Shown here: positions 8,718 through 18,343 of the stretch, piece by piece
How the letters are laid out: each line of letters opens with the position of its first letter
Numbering within the stretch: the first letter of the stretch is position 1
NCBI GenBank assembly: GCA_902490735.1
Contig: CABUFC010000001.1
Span: 62,001-126,000, forward strand
DNA from: an uncultured Oscillospiraceae bacterium
GTDB taxonomy: Bacteria; Bacillota; Clostridia; Oscillospirales; Acutalibacteraceae
DNA length: 64,000 bases
Direction of reading: 5' to 3'
Position numbers and translations under genes: made by a program
Notes under the pieces: generated by a model
The model's database searches: none
What the model was told of the DNA's origin: nothing
Seen by the model: only the letters and a program-made list of their open reading frames with translations

Positions 8718-11327
8718 TTACGGTCGTAATAAATATGAAGCCAAAGCACAGGCTAAAGAAACAATAAGTGTATAGGCCGCAACGATAAAGGTATTAATAA
8801 TGGATAATTGCCCCGTTACACTTAAAGCTAAAAGAGATACGGCGCCAATAATGCTAAGCATAACAAAGATTGCCAAATTAATTTTATATAACTTTTTAAT
8901 TCTAATGGCCGCAGTAATTGCGGATAATAATCCGCATATTGATTTATTGTAAAAAGCCGGAGCTTTAACGCTTTCTTTGCTTTTTTCAAAGCTGTTAAAA
9001 GATTTTTGCATTTTTGCAGGCATTGAAAAAATAGTATCTTCGTACAGCCCTAAATAGTCTGTTGCCATTTCGCTTGTAACGTTCTGATCACAGTTGTTAA
9101 TTAAAACGCTGGTGCCGGTGGCAGTTAAGCGCTTTAGCTCGTAACAAATCTCAGGATTTGCTACGTACTTAATTATAAGCAGTGCGCACAAGACGCCTTC
9201 GGAACCTAAATAAACAGGGAAGTAGCCGTGAGTTAAAATCTTTTTGTCAATTTCGATTGAAGGCAGCTTAAAACCATGGGCTTCCATAAGGGTACGGTTT
9301 CCTATAAATACACGGCGATTGTCCACCCATCCGGAAATACCCATATTGTCTTCATAACAAATTGAATCTACCGGTGGCATTTTAGCGTCGGTTAAATCTG
9401 TAATTTGTTTAAAAATACCGCTGAGTGGGCTTTTTGCATGACAACTAAGTGCCGCGGCATCAATAAGGGTTTGGTCAATAGGATTTGGAGATAATAGTTT
9501 AAAATCCATGAGTTTTACAGTGCCGTTAGGGAATAAGTCTGCAACGTCGACAACCACTGTATTTGCATTGTCAAGCTCGTTGCAAGAAGCAAATCCAAAC
9601 AATGCGGCACCGTATTGGTTTAAACGATTGGCCGCGATTTTTAAAGGTAAATTATACAGCAAATAAGCAGCAGGGCAAGCGGCAATGATAACTCCGGCGG
9701 CAAATACCATAAGCGCCTTATCTATTCCTACGTTTATTCCTACTGCAATTGCCGCGATAACCGATATTAAAAGTCCAAATATAAAAGTTAAAGCAACGGT
9801 TTTTTTGCATGGTTCGTCCTCGTTGGAATAATGGTTAAAGCCCTTAACGTTTATGGTTTTTAAACCGAATGCAACGTTTGCTTCAGAATATCCGCAGGTA
9901 TCTGCGGCAGATGCTTTAAAGGCATTATCCTTAATAAAGCTTATGGCTTTTTTCTCATTGTTGTTTGCTAAAAGCTTAAAGTTACGGATGTCTTTCGAAG
10001 CTTTTAAATAGCGGCCGATTTGAGCAATCGTAAGCGTTACAGTTCCCGCAAAGCATAAGGAGATCAATCCTTCGCTCTTAAATACAGTTATTGACAGCAA
10101 ATTGTAAATAAATGCAACAATAACAGATACGGAGATTGGCGTATCAAGGCTGAATTTATTTCTTAAAATACCTTTTAAGCCTTTAAACACTCTGTAATTT
10201 ATTAATATAGCAATGCCGAAAAATGCAATACCCAAAATATTAATAATCTTATTATCGGGTAAAAAAGGAAGTTCGCAAATTGCAGTTAAAACCGCTAAAA
10301 ATCCGGTTAAGAATGCTGTGCGTTTTGCTTGCTTGTACTGTTTATTAAGGGTGCTAAAAACGCGTTCTTTGTCATTAATATCTCGGTAATCGTCATCGTC
10401 TTCAATATCCGAATCTATTGCAGAGCTTTCAAAATTTTCCGGTTTTTCCGGCGCTTTTGCGCGGATTTTTTCCATATGAAGAGTGCTGGAAATATTAGTG
10501 GTAAGCGTTGATTCATCAATCAATTTTTGCTTTTCGTTGTTTTTGGCTTCAGTATCGCGCACTAAATCTTCCGCATCTATAAAATTGCTTTCGTCCAATG
10601 CTTTTGTTTCGTTCAATAAAGGTTGTTCTTTTTTCTCTATTTTTCCCGCTTTTATTACTGTATAATCAGGTTCTACTATGTTTTGCTCTAAAGGCTTTTG
10701 CTTTTCTGCTTTTTTATCCTCAATAATTTTTTCGGCTTTTTTTGCGGCTTTTTTTTCTATTTTATTTAAAATATCCTCAACGCTTTCCATGTGAAAATAG
10801 TTGGTTTCGGTTTTTGGTTTGGCGGATTCGGTATATAATTGAGCTGCGTTTGCCATTTTTCCTATATTAGAAGGTTTCATTTCTATATTTTCAACTTCAC
10901 GCCGGATTTTATTCGCTTGCTCTATATGATTGGATTCCGTCTTGTTTAGAGCATTCATGACCTCTTGGCTTAGCTCTTTGTTTTGTTTTTGTATTTGTTC
11001 AGCGGCTTTTTTATCGTTTTCTTCTTTTGCCTGCTGCCGTGCTTTTATCATTTGGCTAAACAAAAAGTCTTTAGCGGTTTCTTCTGATTTATTCATTTCG
11101 ATATCCGAAGTTTTTACGCGAGGATTTTCGTCTGCAGGCACAACAATATCAGCCCCTAATAGTTCTTCCGCAGTAAGAACAAGGGGCGATTTTTTAGAAG
11201 CTTCTTTTTCAGATTGCGGAAAACTGAGCGTGTCCATATTCTCTTTAATCTGCTTTTTTTCTAACGCCTCAGTTTCAAGCTTCATTTTAAATTGTTTGTC
11301 ACTGACATTTTTTTTAAATAAAGACAC
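8718..11327 (-). CDS. P-type-ATPase-like membrane protein lacking catalytic motifs
   Basis: An 869-residue protein in two halves. Residues 1 to about 330 are highly charged, rich in Lys, Glu and Ala, with predicted coiled-coil or disordered character. From about 330 the protein follows the outline of a P1B-type ATPase: paired membrane segments, AACPAAYLLYNLPL in the place of the CPC/CPx helix, a nucleotide-domain-like stretch (GISGWVDNRRVFIGNRTLM) and a final pair of membrane segments. The catalytic parts are gone: the DKTGT loop reads DVADLF, no TGES is seen in the actuator loop, and no GDGxND is seen before the last membrane helices. It is therefore unlikely to pump ions. GTG start with AAAGGATGG seven bases upstream. 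Inference: a structural or regulatory role linked to the envelope gene next door. Confidence 0.7.
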   Translation of the reverse strand: MSLFKKNVSDKQFKMKLETEALEKKQIKENMDTLSFPQSEKEASKKSPLVLTAEELLGADIVVPADENPRVKTSDIEMNKSEETAKDFLFSQMIKARQQAKEENDKKAAEQIQKQNKELSQEVMNALNKTESNHIEQANKIRREVENIEMKPSNIGKMANAAQLYTESAKPKTETNYFHMESVEDILNKIEKKAAKKAEKIIEDKKAEKQKPLEQNIVEPDYTVIKAGKIEKKEQPLLNETKALDESNFIDAEDLVRDTEAKNNEKQKLIDESTLTTNISSTLHMEKIRAKAPEKPENFESSAIDSDIEDDDDYRDINDKERVFSTLNKQYKQAKRTAFLTGFLAVLTAICELPFLPDNKIINILGIAFFGIAILINYRVFKGLKGILRNKFSLDTPISVSVIVAFIYNLLSITVFKSEGLISLCFAGTVTLTIAQIGRYLKASKDIRNFKLLANNNEKKAISFIKDNAFKASAADTCGYSEANVAFGLKTINVKGFNHYSNEDEPCKKTVALTFIFGLLISVIAAIAVGINVGIDKALMVFAAGVIIAACPAAYLLYNLPLKIAANRLNQYGAALFGFASCNELDNANTVVVDVADLFPNGTVKLMDFKLLSPNPIDQTLIDAAALSCHAKSPLSGIFKQITDLTDAKMPPVDSICYEDNMGISGWVDNRRVFIGNRTLMEAHGFKLPSIEIDKKILTHGYFPVYLGSEGVLCALLIIKYVANPEICYELKRLTATGTSVLINNCDQNVTSEMATDYLGLYEDTIFSMPAKMQKSFNSFEKSKESVKAPAFYNKSICGLLSAITAAIRIKKLYKINLAIFVMLSIIGAVSLLALSVTGQLSIINTFIVAAYTLIVSLACALASYLLRP

Positions 11328-11348
11328 TTTTTATCCATCCTTTAAAGC

Positions 11349-12101
11349 TTATCTGTCTTTTTGTCTTAAAATATCATACATCAGTATGCCGGCGGCCACT
11401 GATGCATTCAAAGAATTGATTTTACCCTTCATAGGAAGGCTTAGAACTCCGTCACAATTCTCTTTAACAAGACGTGATATTCCTTTGCCTTCAGATCCTA
11501 CAACAAGACCTATAGCACCTGTTAAATCAAAGGACTTTGACGGGCTTCCGTCCATATCGGCGCAATAAATCCATAATCCGCTTTGTTTTAAAGCTTTAAT
11601 TGTGTTTGTAATATTAGTTACTCTTGCTATGTTCATATGTAAAAAAGCTCCGCTTGAAGCTTTTGCTGTTGTGTGAGTTAGCGATGCCGCGTTGTTTTTT
11701 GGGATGATTATTCCGTGCGCACCTGCGGCTTCGGCAGTACGAATAATAGCTCCTAAATTGTGCGGATCTTCAATACCGTCACAGATAATAACAAATGGGT
11801 CTTCGTTTTTTTCTTTCGCATAGTTTAAAATGTCTTCAATACTGCAGTATTTTTTTGGTGCGGTATACGCGGCAACTCCCTGATGTACCGCATTGTTTGA
11901 AATAAAATCAAGCTTTGTTTTGGATATGGTTTTAATTGGAATATTTTTAGCTTTTGCTTTGCTTATTATTGCTTGCATTCCGCTGCTTAAACCACCTTGA
12001 ACAAGCAAAATCTTGTCAACCTGCACATCAGAACGCAGGGCTTCAAGCACCGGGTTTTTACCAACAATTAAATCTTCACTTACTTGTCTTTCTTCAGGCA
12101 A
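11349..12101 (-). CDS. rlmB: 23S rRNA (guanosine-2'-O)-methyltransferase, TrmH/RlmB family
   Basis: A 250-residue SPOUT methyltransferase. The N-terminal part (VGKNPVLEALRS) is the substrate-binding L30e-like domain; the C-terminal part contains the knot motifs DGIEDPHNLGAIIRTAEAAG, GLVVGSEGKGIS and LPMKGKINSLNASVAAGI. In the family it methylates the ribose of G2251 in 23S rRNA. The start is TTG with AAGGAG upstream. It lies between the small Cys-rich gene and the pseudo-ATPase in the leftward operon. A neighbouring family member (TrmH on tRNA) is possible, but the residues fit RlmB best. Confidence 0.9.
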   Translation of the reverse strand: MPEERQVSEDLIVGKNPVLEALRSDVQVDKILLVQGGLSSGMQAIISKAKAKNIPIKTISKTKLDFISNNAVHQGVAAYTAPKKYCSIEDILNYAKEKNEDPFVIICDGIEDPHNLGAIIRTAEAAGAHGIIIPKNNAASLTHTTAKASSGAFLHMNIARVTNITNTIKALKQSGLWIYCADMDGSPSKSFDLTGAIGLVVGSEGKGISRLVKENCDGVLSLPMKGKINSLNASVAAGILMYDILRQKDR

Positions 12102-12134
12102 AATAATGCTCTCCTTAAAAAATATGCGTTTTTC

Positions 12135-12347
12135 CTAATTAATATGATCTATGTCAAAATCTTTAAAAGAATACTGTTTTATTATTTTAATTTCAGGTTC
12201 TCTTTTTAAGGGATCGTATTTAAATTTCCTGCAATATTCGTTGCATAAAACAGGGCCTCTCTTTTTGCAGATGGCCTCGTTGCCGTTTGAAAGTACTGTC
12301 GAATAAAGGCATACGGAACAATTTTTAATAGTTTCTTTGTTATACAT
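12135..12347 (-). CDS. Small Cys-rich conserved-type protein of unknown function
   Basis: A 70-residue protein read from the ATG at 12347, which has GGGGAA seven bases upstream; an in-frame ATG 23 codons earlier lacks this site and would add an A+T-rich tail. Five cysteines are arranged as CSVCLYS...AICKKRGPVLCNEYC, suggesting a bound zinc ion or Fe-S cluster. It is the first gene of the leftward operon that continues with rlmB, 33 bases away. I do not recognise a named family. Confidence 0.65.
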   Translation of the reverse strand: MYNKETIKNCSVCLYSTVLSNGNEAICKKRGPVLCNEYCRKFKYDPLKREPEIKIIKQYSFKDFDIDHIN

Positions 12348-12381
12348 TGTATTCCCCAAAATATTACCAAACAAAATATTT

Positions 12382-12409
12382 ATTATATAATAACATATTT
12401 TTTTGTAAA
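12382..12409 (-). promoter_or_regulatory. Promoter of the leftward rlmB-metG-tatD operon
   Basis: On the minus strand TTTACA (12404-12409) and TATAAT (12382-12387) are separated by 16 bases, 35 bases upstream of the small Cys-rich gene. Confidence 0.6.
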
Positions 12410-12439
12410 ATTCCACATATTTTTTAAAATAAAAACTTA

Positions 12440-12468
12440 TTGAAAATATTTACCTCATTTGCTATAAT
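12440..12468 (+). promoter_or_regulatory. Promoter of the HPr-kinase-like gene
   Basis: TTGAAA (12440-12445) and TATAAT (12463-12468) with a 17-base spacer, divergent from the operon promoter 30 bases away. Confidence 0.75.
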
Positions 12469-12491
12469 ATACCATTAGAAAGGGGATCGCT

Positions 12492-13220
12492 TTGAACAAT
12501 AAATACAACATTGCGGGTTTAAACGTAATTATAGATGTTCAGTGCGAACGTCTTTTAAATAATGCCGCAAAATTCAAAGCGGATTTTGATTCTCCCGACA
12601 TAACGATCACTGCCGATAACTTAAAGTTATCCGAACTTCAAAATAAGTATAAGGGGATGTCTTTTGATGACCTTGTATTTATGTATACCGGCAGCGTATT
12701 TTATCGGAAAATCTTAGATTTTAACGGGGTTTTGCTGCATGCAGCTGCAATAAAATATAAAGGAATTGGCTTGGCTTTTTCAGCAGATAGCGGCACCGGA
12801 AAGTCCACTCATGCCGCCCTTTGGAAAACCCTTTACCCGAATGATGTAACTATTATAAACGACGATAAACCTGCAATTAGAAAAATTGACGGACATCTTT
12901 ATATTTATGGTACTCCTTGGAGCGGAAAAGCGGACATTAACGAAAACGAAAGCGCCGAATTGGCGGCTGTGTTTTTTATAAAACGCAGTCAAAATAATTT
13001 CATATATGAAATCACTGCCAAAGATGCGGCTTCAAGGTTTTTTAAACAGACTATCCGCCCAAAAAGCGTAGAGCTCGCTGAAAAATTACTGGAAACATCT
13101 AAAGATATTATTGAATCTGCAACATTTTTTGAACTTAACTGCAATAAAAATCTCGAAGCGGTAAAAACTGTTGAAAAAGTTTTAGAGAGCAGAAAAATTT
13201 TGCTTGACAACTGCATTTAA
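12492..13220 (+). CDS. HPr kinase/phosphorylase-like P-loop protein
   Basis: A 242-residue protein with a Walker A loop (SADSGTGKSTHAALW, about residues 97-111), an acidic Walker B-like INDDKPAIR and YGTPWSGK. This is the pattern of the HPr serine kinase/PEP carboxykinase fold without the N-terminal HprK domain; related proteins sit in peptide-modification and clostridial gene clusters and lack a proven substrate. The start is TTG with AAAGGGG upstream. It is monocistronic, followed directly by the tRNA promoter, whose -35 box lies inside its last codons. Kinase activity is inference from the P-loop. Confidence 0.75.
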   Translation: MNNKYNIAGLNVIIDVQCERLLNNAAKFKADFDSPDITITADNLKLSELQNKYKGMSFDDLVFMYTGSVFYRKILDFNGVLLHAAAIKYKGIGLAFSADSGTGKSTHAALWKTLYPNDVTIINDDKPAIRKIDGHLYIYGTPWSGKADINENESAELAAVFFIKRSQNNFIYEITAKDAASRFFKQTIRPKSVELAEKLLETSKDIIESATFFELNCNKNLEAVKTVEKVLESRKILLDNCI

Positions 13221-13231
13221 TTTGTTATAAT
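13204..13231 (+). promoter_or_regulatory. Promoter of the tRNA-His/tRNA-Gln operon
   Basis: TTGACA (13204-13209) and TATAAT (13226-13231) with a 16-base spacer, 18 bases before the first tRNA. The -35 box overlaps the 3' end of the upstream coding region. Confidence 0.8.
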
Positions 13232-13249
13232 AGTTAATGCGTTTATGTG

Positions 13250-13326
13250 GTGGGTATAGCTTAGTTGGTTAAAGCGCCAGTTTGTGGCACTGGAGACCGT
13301 CGGTTCGAATCCGACTATCCACCCCA
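13250..13326 (+). tRNA. tRNA-His (GTG)
   Basis: Complete cloverleaf: acceptor GTGGGTA / TATCCAC, anticodon stem CCAGT / ACTGG around loop TTGTGGC, so the anticodon is GTG, and a T arm with GGTTCGAATCC. C73 and the preceding genomic G at 13249 give the G-1:C73 pair specific to tRNA-His. CCA is encoded. Confidence 0.97.
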
Positions 13327-13338
13327 TTTTTATTTTTT

Positions 13339-13413
13339 TGGGGTGTAGCCAAGTGGTAAGGCACCAGACTTTGACTCTGGCATTCGTAGGTTCAAGTCCT
13401 GCCACCCCAGCCA
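13339..13413 (+). tRNA. tRNA-Gln (TTG)
   Basis: Complete cloverleaf: acceptor TGGGGTG / CACCCCA, anticodon stem CCAGA / TCTGG around CTTTGAC, so the anticodon is TTG, T arm GGTTCAAGTCC, G73 and an encoded CCA. The integrated element begins 26 bases downstream. Confidence 0.97.
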
Positions 13414-13417
13414 TGTT

Positions 13418-13443
13418 GACGGTTGAAATAGGATTTAAGTCTT
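13418..13443 (+). other. attL: left attachment site of the element
   Basis: A 21-base arm (13418-13438) beginning GACGGTTGAAATAGG is followed by the word GTCTT (13439-13443). The reverse complement of the same 21 bases is found at 41444-41464, where it follows the same GTCTT (41440-41444). The left arm is read as chromosomal half-site and GTCTT as the crossover core of the serine recombinase encoded 30 bases inside. This is a sequence-based inference but the fit is exact. Confidence 0.75.
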
Positions 13444-13461
13444 ATTTCAACCGTCTTTCTT
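13418..13461 (+). terminator. Terminator-like hairpin after the tRNA genes, built across the attL junction
   Basis: GACGGTTGAAATA (13418-13430) pairs with TATTTCAACCGTC (13443-13455), loop 12 bases, followed by TTTCTTT. The left arm is chromosomal and the right arm belongs to the element end, so the insertion supplies a stop for the tRNA transcript. Confidence 0.65.
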
Positions 13462-13472
13462 TATGCCTATGG

Positions 13473-15385
<1,913 letters not shown>

Positions 15386-15397
15386 ATAGAACCTCCA

Positions 15398-16369
15398 TTA
15401 TCTCTCATAGTCCCGTTGCTTTTGTAAATGCTGATGATAATGCTCCACGGCTTTTACAATAAAATCTTCGGTCTGCTTTGCGTTGTAGCCGTTTGGTATT
15501 TTGCCGTATAAGCGTTCTTGCGGAATCTTCACCGTAATACGCTGATTGGCTTTTTCGCGGGACATAATTTCATAAACATAATCGCAATCAAGTTCACCGC
15601 TTTTATAAAGTTTCCGCATTTCAACAGCCTGTGCGTATGAAGGCGTATTTTCGTTTTCCTCACATGCGTTTAGAATGTCATATTGTCGCTCATCGTCAAG
15701 GAACGAAAGTTCCACACCTATCGAAAAAGCGATTTTGCCTTCGTCCATCATATCGAGCAGTTCGGGAATGAGGTTTGTAAGGCGGATATAACGGTAAACG
15801 GTATCCCGGCTTGTGCCGGAATCCTTGCCTAATTCATTTGCACTATCTAACTTTGTCGCAACTTGCGACGAAGTTAAATCGGTTCGTTTACCTTGGGATT
15901 TCAACGCCTCCATTTTAAGCTTATAGGCAAACGCCCTTTCAGACGGTAAGATGTGTTCCCGCTGGCAGTTTGAATCGACCATTAAAACGGTTGCTTCGTC
16001 CCGGTCGATAAAATAAACAATCGCCGGGACTTCTTTGATTCCAAGAAGCTCGGCGGCGTGTACTCTCCTGTGACCGGAGATTATTTCATATTAATCGGGG
16101 TTTTCAAGTTGCCTTACAAGAATTCGATTCAGAAGTCCTTTTTTCTGAATACTGCTTTTCAATTCCTTCATTGATTCATCGTCTATCACTTTATACGGAT
16201 GACCTTTAAACGGATGCAACTTCTCAAGCTTGATATTTGCCAGTTTCGGCTTTTGTTTCTTTTCAGCCGGTTCCTTTGCCATTGCCATTTCGAGAAAACT
16301 GTTTATTTCCTCCGGTGTTGATTTTTTATTTACCGTTTTTACGGTAGATTTATTTGTTTCTTTTTTCAT
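15398..16369 (-). pseudogene. ParB/Spo0J-like protein interrupted by an in-frame TAA
   Basis: One frame of 324 codons would give a complete ParB-like protein: N-terminal tail, ParB nuclease-like domain (LEKLHPFKGHPYKVIDDESM, LNRILVRQLENPD, then YEIISGHRRVHAAELLG) and a KorB-type HTH. A single TAA at 16091-16093 splits it between PD and YEIISGHRR; a change of GAA to TAA is enough to explain it. The upstream product would be 92 residues and lose the GHRR catalytic/CTP-binding motif; the downstream part has only internal starts such as 15982. In the family the protein acts in partition or as a DNA-binding regulator. It follows the relaxase by five bases. Confidence 0.8.
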
Positions 16370-16374
16370 AAATT

Positions 16375-17751
16375 TTATCTACTCCATTCTTTCATTTTAA
16401 TTTTTTGTTTTGCTTGTATCTCAAGCGATTGTTCCTGCTTAACGAGTTCTAACAAATGCGGTGATTTATCCCAAATCTTTTCCGCCTGTTTGAGCCGTTT
16501 TCGCAGGGGTGTTATTTGTTTTGTCAGTTCCTTGCGTTTTTTCTTATAAATGTTAATGTCGTCGGGTGTCTTCGCCCGACGACGCTTGTTGTCATATTGA
16601 TAACGCTGTTGTTCTAATTCGGATATTTCTGTTTTTGTTTTCTGGATATCGTTATATAGATCTTCAAGTGTTTCAATATTGTTGTTTCTCATAAAGTGAT
16701 AGTCGCTGATATACTGTTTCAGGTCCCGTTCCTCATGGCGCAGTTGTACGGACAATAACATTTCCTCTTTAATTTCGTGTAGTAATTCAAAGGTGCGGAT
16801 TATAACGAGGAATAATAGTGCAACATAAATCTTTCCGATATCGTGACTGTGCTCGATTGTAAACTCCAACTCTTCTATCTCATATAAGAGTGGAAATGCT
16901 TTCGGCTTGTAAGGCGGATACCTGCGTTTGAAATACTCAAAGTCAGGATCATGATAGTTTTCGTTAAGCCGTTTATTAAGGTATTCTCTTGTAAATCCGA
17001 GAGTATCCATACGCACAGGTCTTTGCCAACCTATTGCCATGATTGTAAGATGTTTTCTGTCGTCATTTATCGTGTAGCCGATAGATTTAAGATATCTATA
17101 TACATCATCGGCACAGTCACAAAACTGTAAAGCATACTCAACATCTTCTTTGATCATATCCCGGTGAGTCATTTGTCCGTTGCGCCGAACCCAATATTCT
17201 TTTTTGCCTTTGCTGTAAAAGTTGCTGTTCTCTAAAACTGACTTGCCGTATTCCCGGCAGACTGCATCGGATACCTTGCGGAGTTCTAAATGGTCACCGA
17301 TTTTATTTTTGAACTTTTGACCGTCTTTGAATGAACAAGGATTTACAACGAAATGGCAATGCGTTGACTGTGTGTTCAGATGAACGGTAACCAAAACTTG
17401 ATATTTATCTTCCCACATTCTCCGTGCGGTTTCTTTACCGATTGAAAAGGCTTCTTCGGGCGTAACCTCACCGGTCTTAAAACTTTGTATGCCGTGATAG
17501 GCAACCACTTTACCTTTCATGCCGAACCGCCTCTGAACCGAAACCATTTCGGCATAGGCGTTTTGCTTTGAGCAGTTGATACCGGCAACAAATATTTGCT
17601 TATCTGTTTTGTCAACGTTTTTGGCATACTGAACGGCAGAATACAAGTCATCGTCAAGATATTCCCGAGGTGTTGTTTTATCCGGATTGTCGGCATACTC
17701 GAGCGTGGCTTTTAAGTTCCCGTAAACGGGCCAGAATCCTGTAACTGCAAT
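16375..17751 (-). CDS. Relaxase (mobilization nuclease)
   Basis: A protein of about 458 residues that would nick oriT and lead the DNA strand during mobilization. The histidine triad VTVHLNTQSTHCHFVV is present, and the C-terminal third is a basic coiled coil. Similarity to relaxases begins well upstream of the first canonical start in frame (TTG at 17646): GFWPVYGNLKATLEYA and NPDKTTPREYLDDDL match the N terminus of the family (xxWPIKGxLKxVxDYAxNPxKT). The only plausible start before these is ATT at 17749-17751, six bases behind GGTGA. The gene overlaps mobC by 40 bases. Either a rare AUU start is used, coupled to mobC translation, or the start was lost by mutation. Confidence 0.85.
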   Translation of the reverse strand: MAVTGFWPVYGNLKATLEYADNPDKTTPREYLDDDLYSAVQYAKNVDKTDKQIFVAGINCSKQNAYAEMVSVQRRFGMKGKVVAYHGIQSFKTGEVTPEEAFSIGKETARRMWEDKYQVLVTVHLNTQSTHCHFVVNPCSFKDGQKFKNKIGDHLELRKVSDAVCREYGKSVLENSNFYSKGKKEYWVRRNGQMTHRDMIKEDVEYALQFCDCADDVYRYLKSIGYTINDDRKHLTIMAIGWQRPVRMDTLGFTREYLNKRLNENYHDPDFEYFKRRYPPYKPKAFPLLYEIEELEFTIEHSHDIGKIYVALLFLVIIRTFELLHEIKEEMLLSVQLRHEERDLKQYISDYHFMRNNNIETLEDLYNDIQKTKTEISELEQQRYQYDNKRRRAKTPDDINIYKKKRKELTKQITPLRKRLKQAEKIWDKSPHLLELVKQEQSLEIQAKQKIKMKEWSR

Positions 17752-18035
17752 AGTGAATCACCGTCCTTTCCGGGCAGAAGCAAAGTGTTGGTAATCTCTT
17801 TTAGCAATGCTTCAATTTCTGCGTTCAACTTTTCCGAACTGCTTTTGTCTTCTAAGTTGCCTATCTTTTCGAGCAACTTAAAAAGAGCATCGGGCGGAAC
17901 CGCTTTTGGTTCGTAGCCCAATGCTCTTTGCTTTACATACTCGGTGGTTGACAGACCGCATTTCTTTGCCTTTGCCATAATATTTTGCCTTTCCTTTTGG
18001 TTCAAGCGAAAAGCAATTCTTGTGTCTTTCCCCAT
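17712..18035 (-). CDS. mobC: MobC-like relaxosome accessory protein
   Basis: A 107-residue protein with a ribbon-helix-helix-like N terminus (RIAFRLNQKERQNIMAKA, then GLSTTEYVKQRALG), typical of MobC proteins that bind beside oriT and help the relaxase. I chose the ATG at 18035; a longer frame upstream would run through the oriT-like repeats. Its 3' end overlaps the relaxase start, the normal arrangement in mobilization operons. Confidence 0.85.
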   Translation of the reverse strand: MGKDTRIAFRLNQKERQNIMAKAKKCGLSTTEYVKQRALGYEPKAVPPDALFKLLEKIGNLEDKSSSEKLNAEIEALLKEITNTLLLPGKDGDSLLQLQDSGPFTGT

Positions 18036-18084
18036 ATTAACTTCACATCCTTTCACCGGGGGTTTGGGGGCGTTAGCCCTCAAA

Positions 18085-18177
18085 GATCCAGCCGGATATC
18101 CGGCTGTGACGGGACTTATGCGGCACACAAAGTCCCTGCTTGCTAAACTATAGGACAGACTGTTTCTTTCAGTCGTC
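18085..18177. other. Candidate origin of transfer (oriT)
   Basis: Directly upstream of mobC three inverted repeats stand in a row: a perfect 18-base palindrome CAGCCGGATATCCGGCTG (18089-18106), GGGACTT / AAGTCCC (18111-18117 and 18130-18136) and a GACTG / CAGTC hairpin (18157-18174). Inverted repeats next to mobC/relaxase genes are where oriT lies in related elements. The nick site is not identified. Confidence 0.45.
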
Positions 18178-18207
18178 CCGTTTGTCTTTTGATACCCTCA
18201 TAGGCAT
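18169..18207 (-). CDS. Possible 12-residue leader peptide
   Basis: An ATG at 18207 with AAAGGAG a few bases upstream opens a frame MPMRVSKDKRDD and stops. The same ribosome-site region and first codons are duplicated at 20093-20118, where the frame is MMPMRVSN. It may be a real leader peptide or just a relic of a longer gene. Confidence 0.3.
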   Translation of the reverse strand: MPMRVSKDKRDD

Positions 18208-18220
18208 CAGCTCCTTTCTT
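18191..18220 (-). repeat. Direct repeat, copy 1
   Basis: The 19 bases GATACCCTCATAGGCATCA (18191-18209) recur exactly at 20093-20111, and the following ten bases are nearly the same. The two copies bracket the genes at 18,344-19,937. Confidence 0.8.
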
Positions 18221-18319
18221 GTTTTTATATATAAAAAAGACTGACATTTCTGTAAGCCTTTCTCATATCTTAGTAGCAGTTGTAGCAGTATTTTTATACT
18301 TTGTATTTGCGTTGTTGAA

Positions 18320-18340
18320 TTTCGGAAGCCGCTTCCGAAA
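18320..18340. repeat. Palindrome downstream of the HTH-like gene
   Basis: TTTCGGAAGC-C-GCTTCCGAAA, a perfect 10-base inverted repeat with a single central base, four bases after the stop codon of the gene at 18344. A related palindrome (TTTTCGGAA / TTCCGAAAA) lies in the first codons of the same gene, 18727-18749. Confidence 0.6.
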
Positions 18341-18343
18341 ATA

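Noticed and set aside
10930..11568. Long plus-strand frame of 212 codons across rlmB and the pseudo-ATPase.
   Set aside because: It is antisense to two supported genes; its Ser/Phe-rich content is the usual complement of Lys/Glu-rich coding sequence.
13369..13379. CTTTGACTCTG in the tRNA-Gln anticodon arm recurs at 41419-41429 and could be a tRNA-type attachment core.
   Set aside because: It is only 11 bases, the integrase is a serine and not a tyrosine recombinase, the tRNA continues without break past it, and the GTCTT core with 21-base arms explains both ends exactly.
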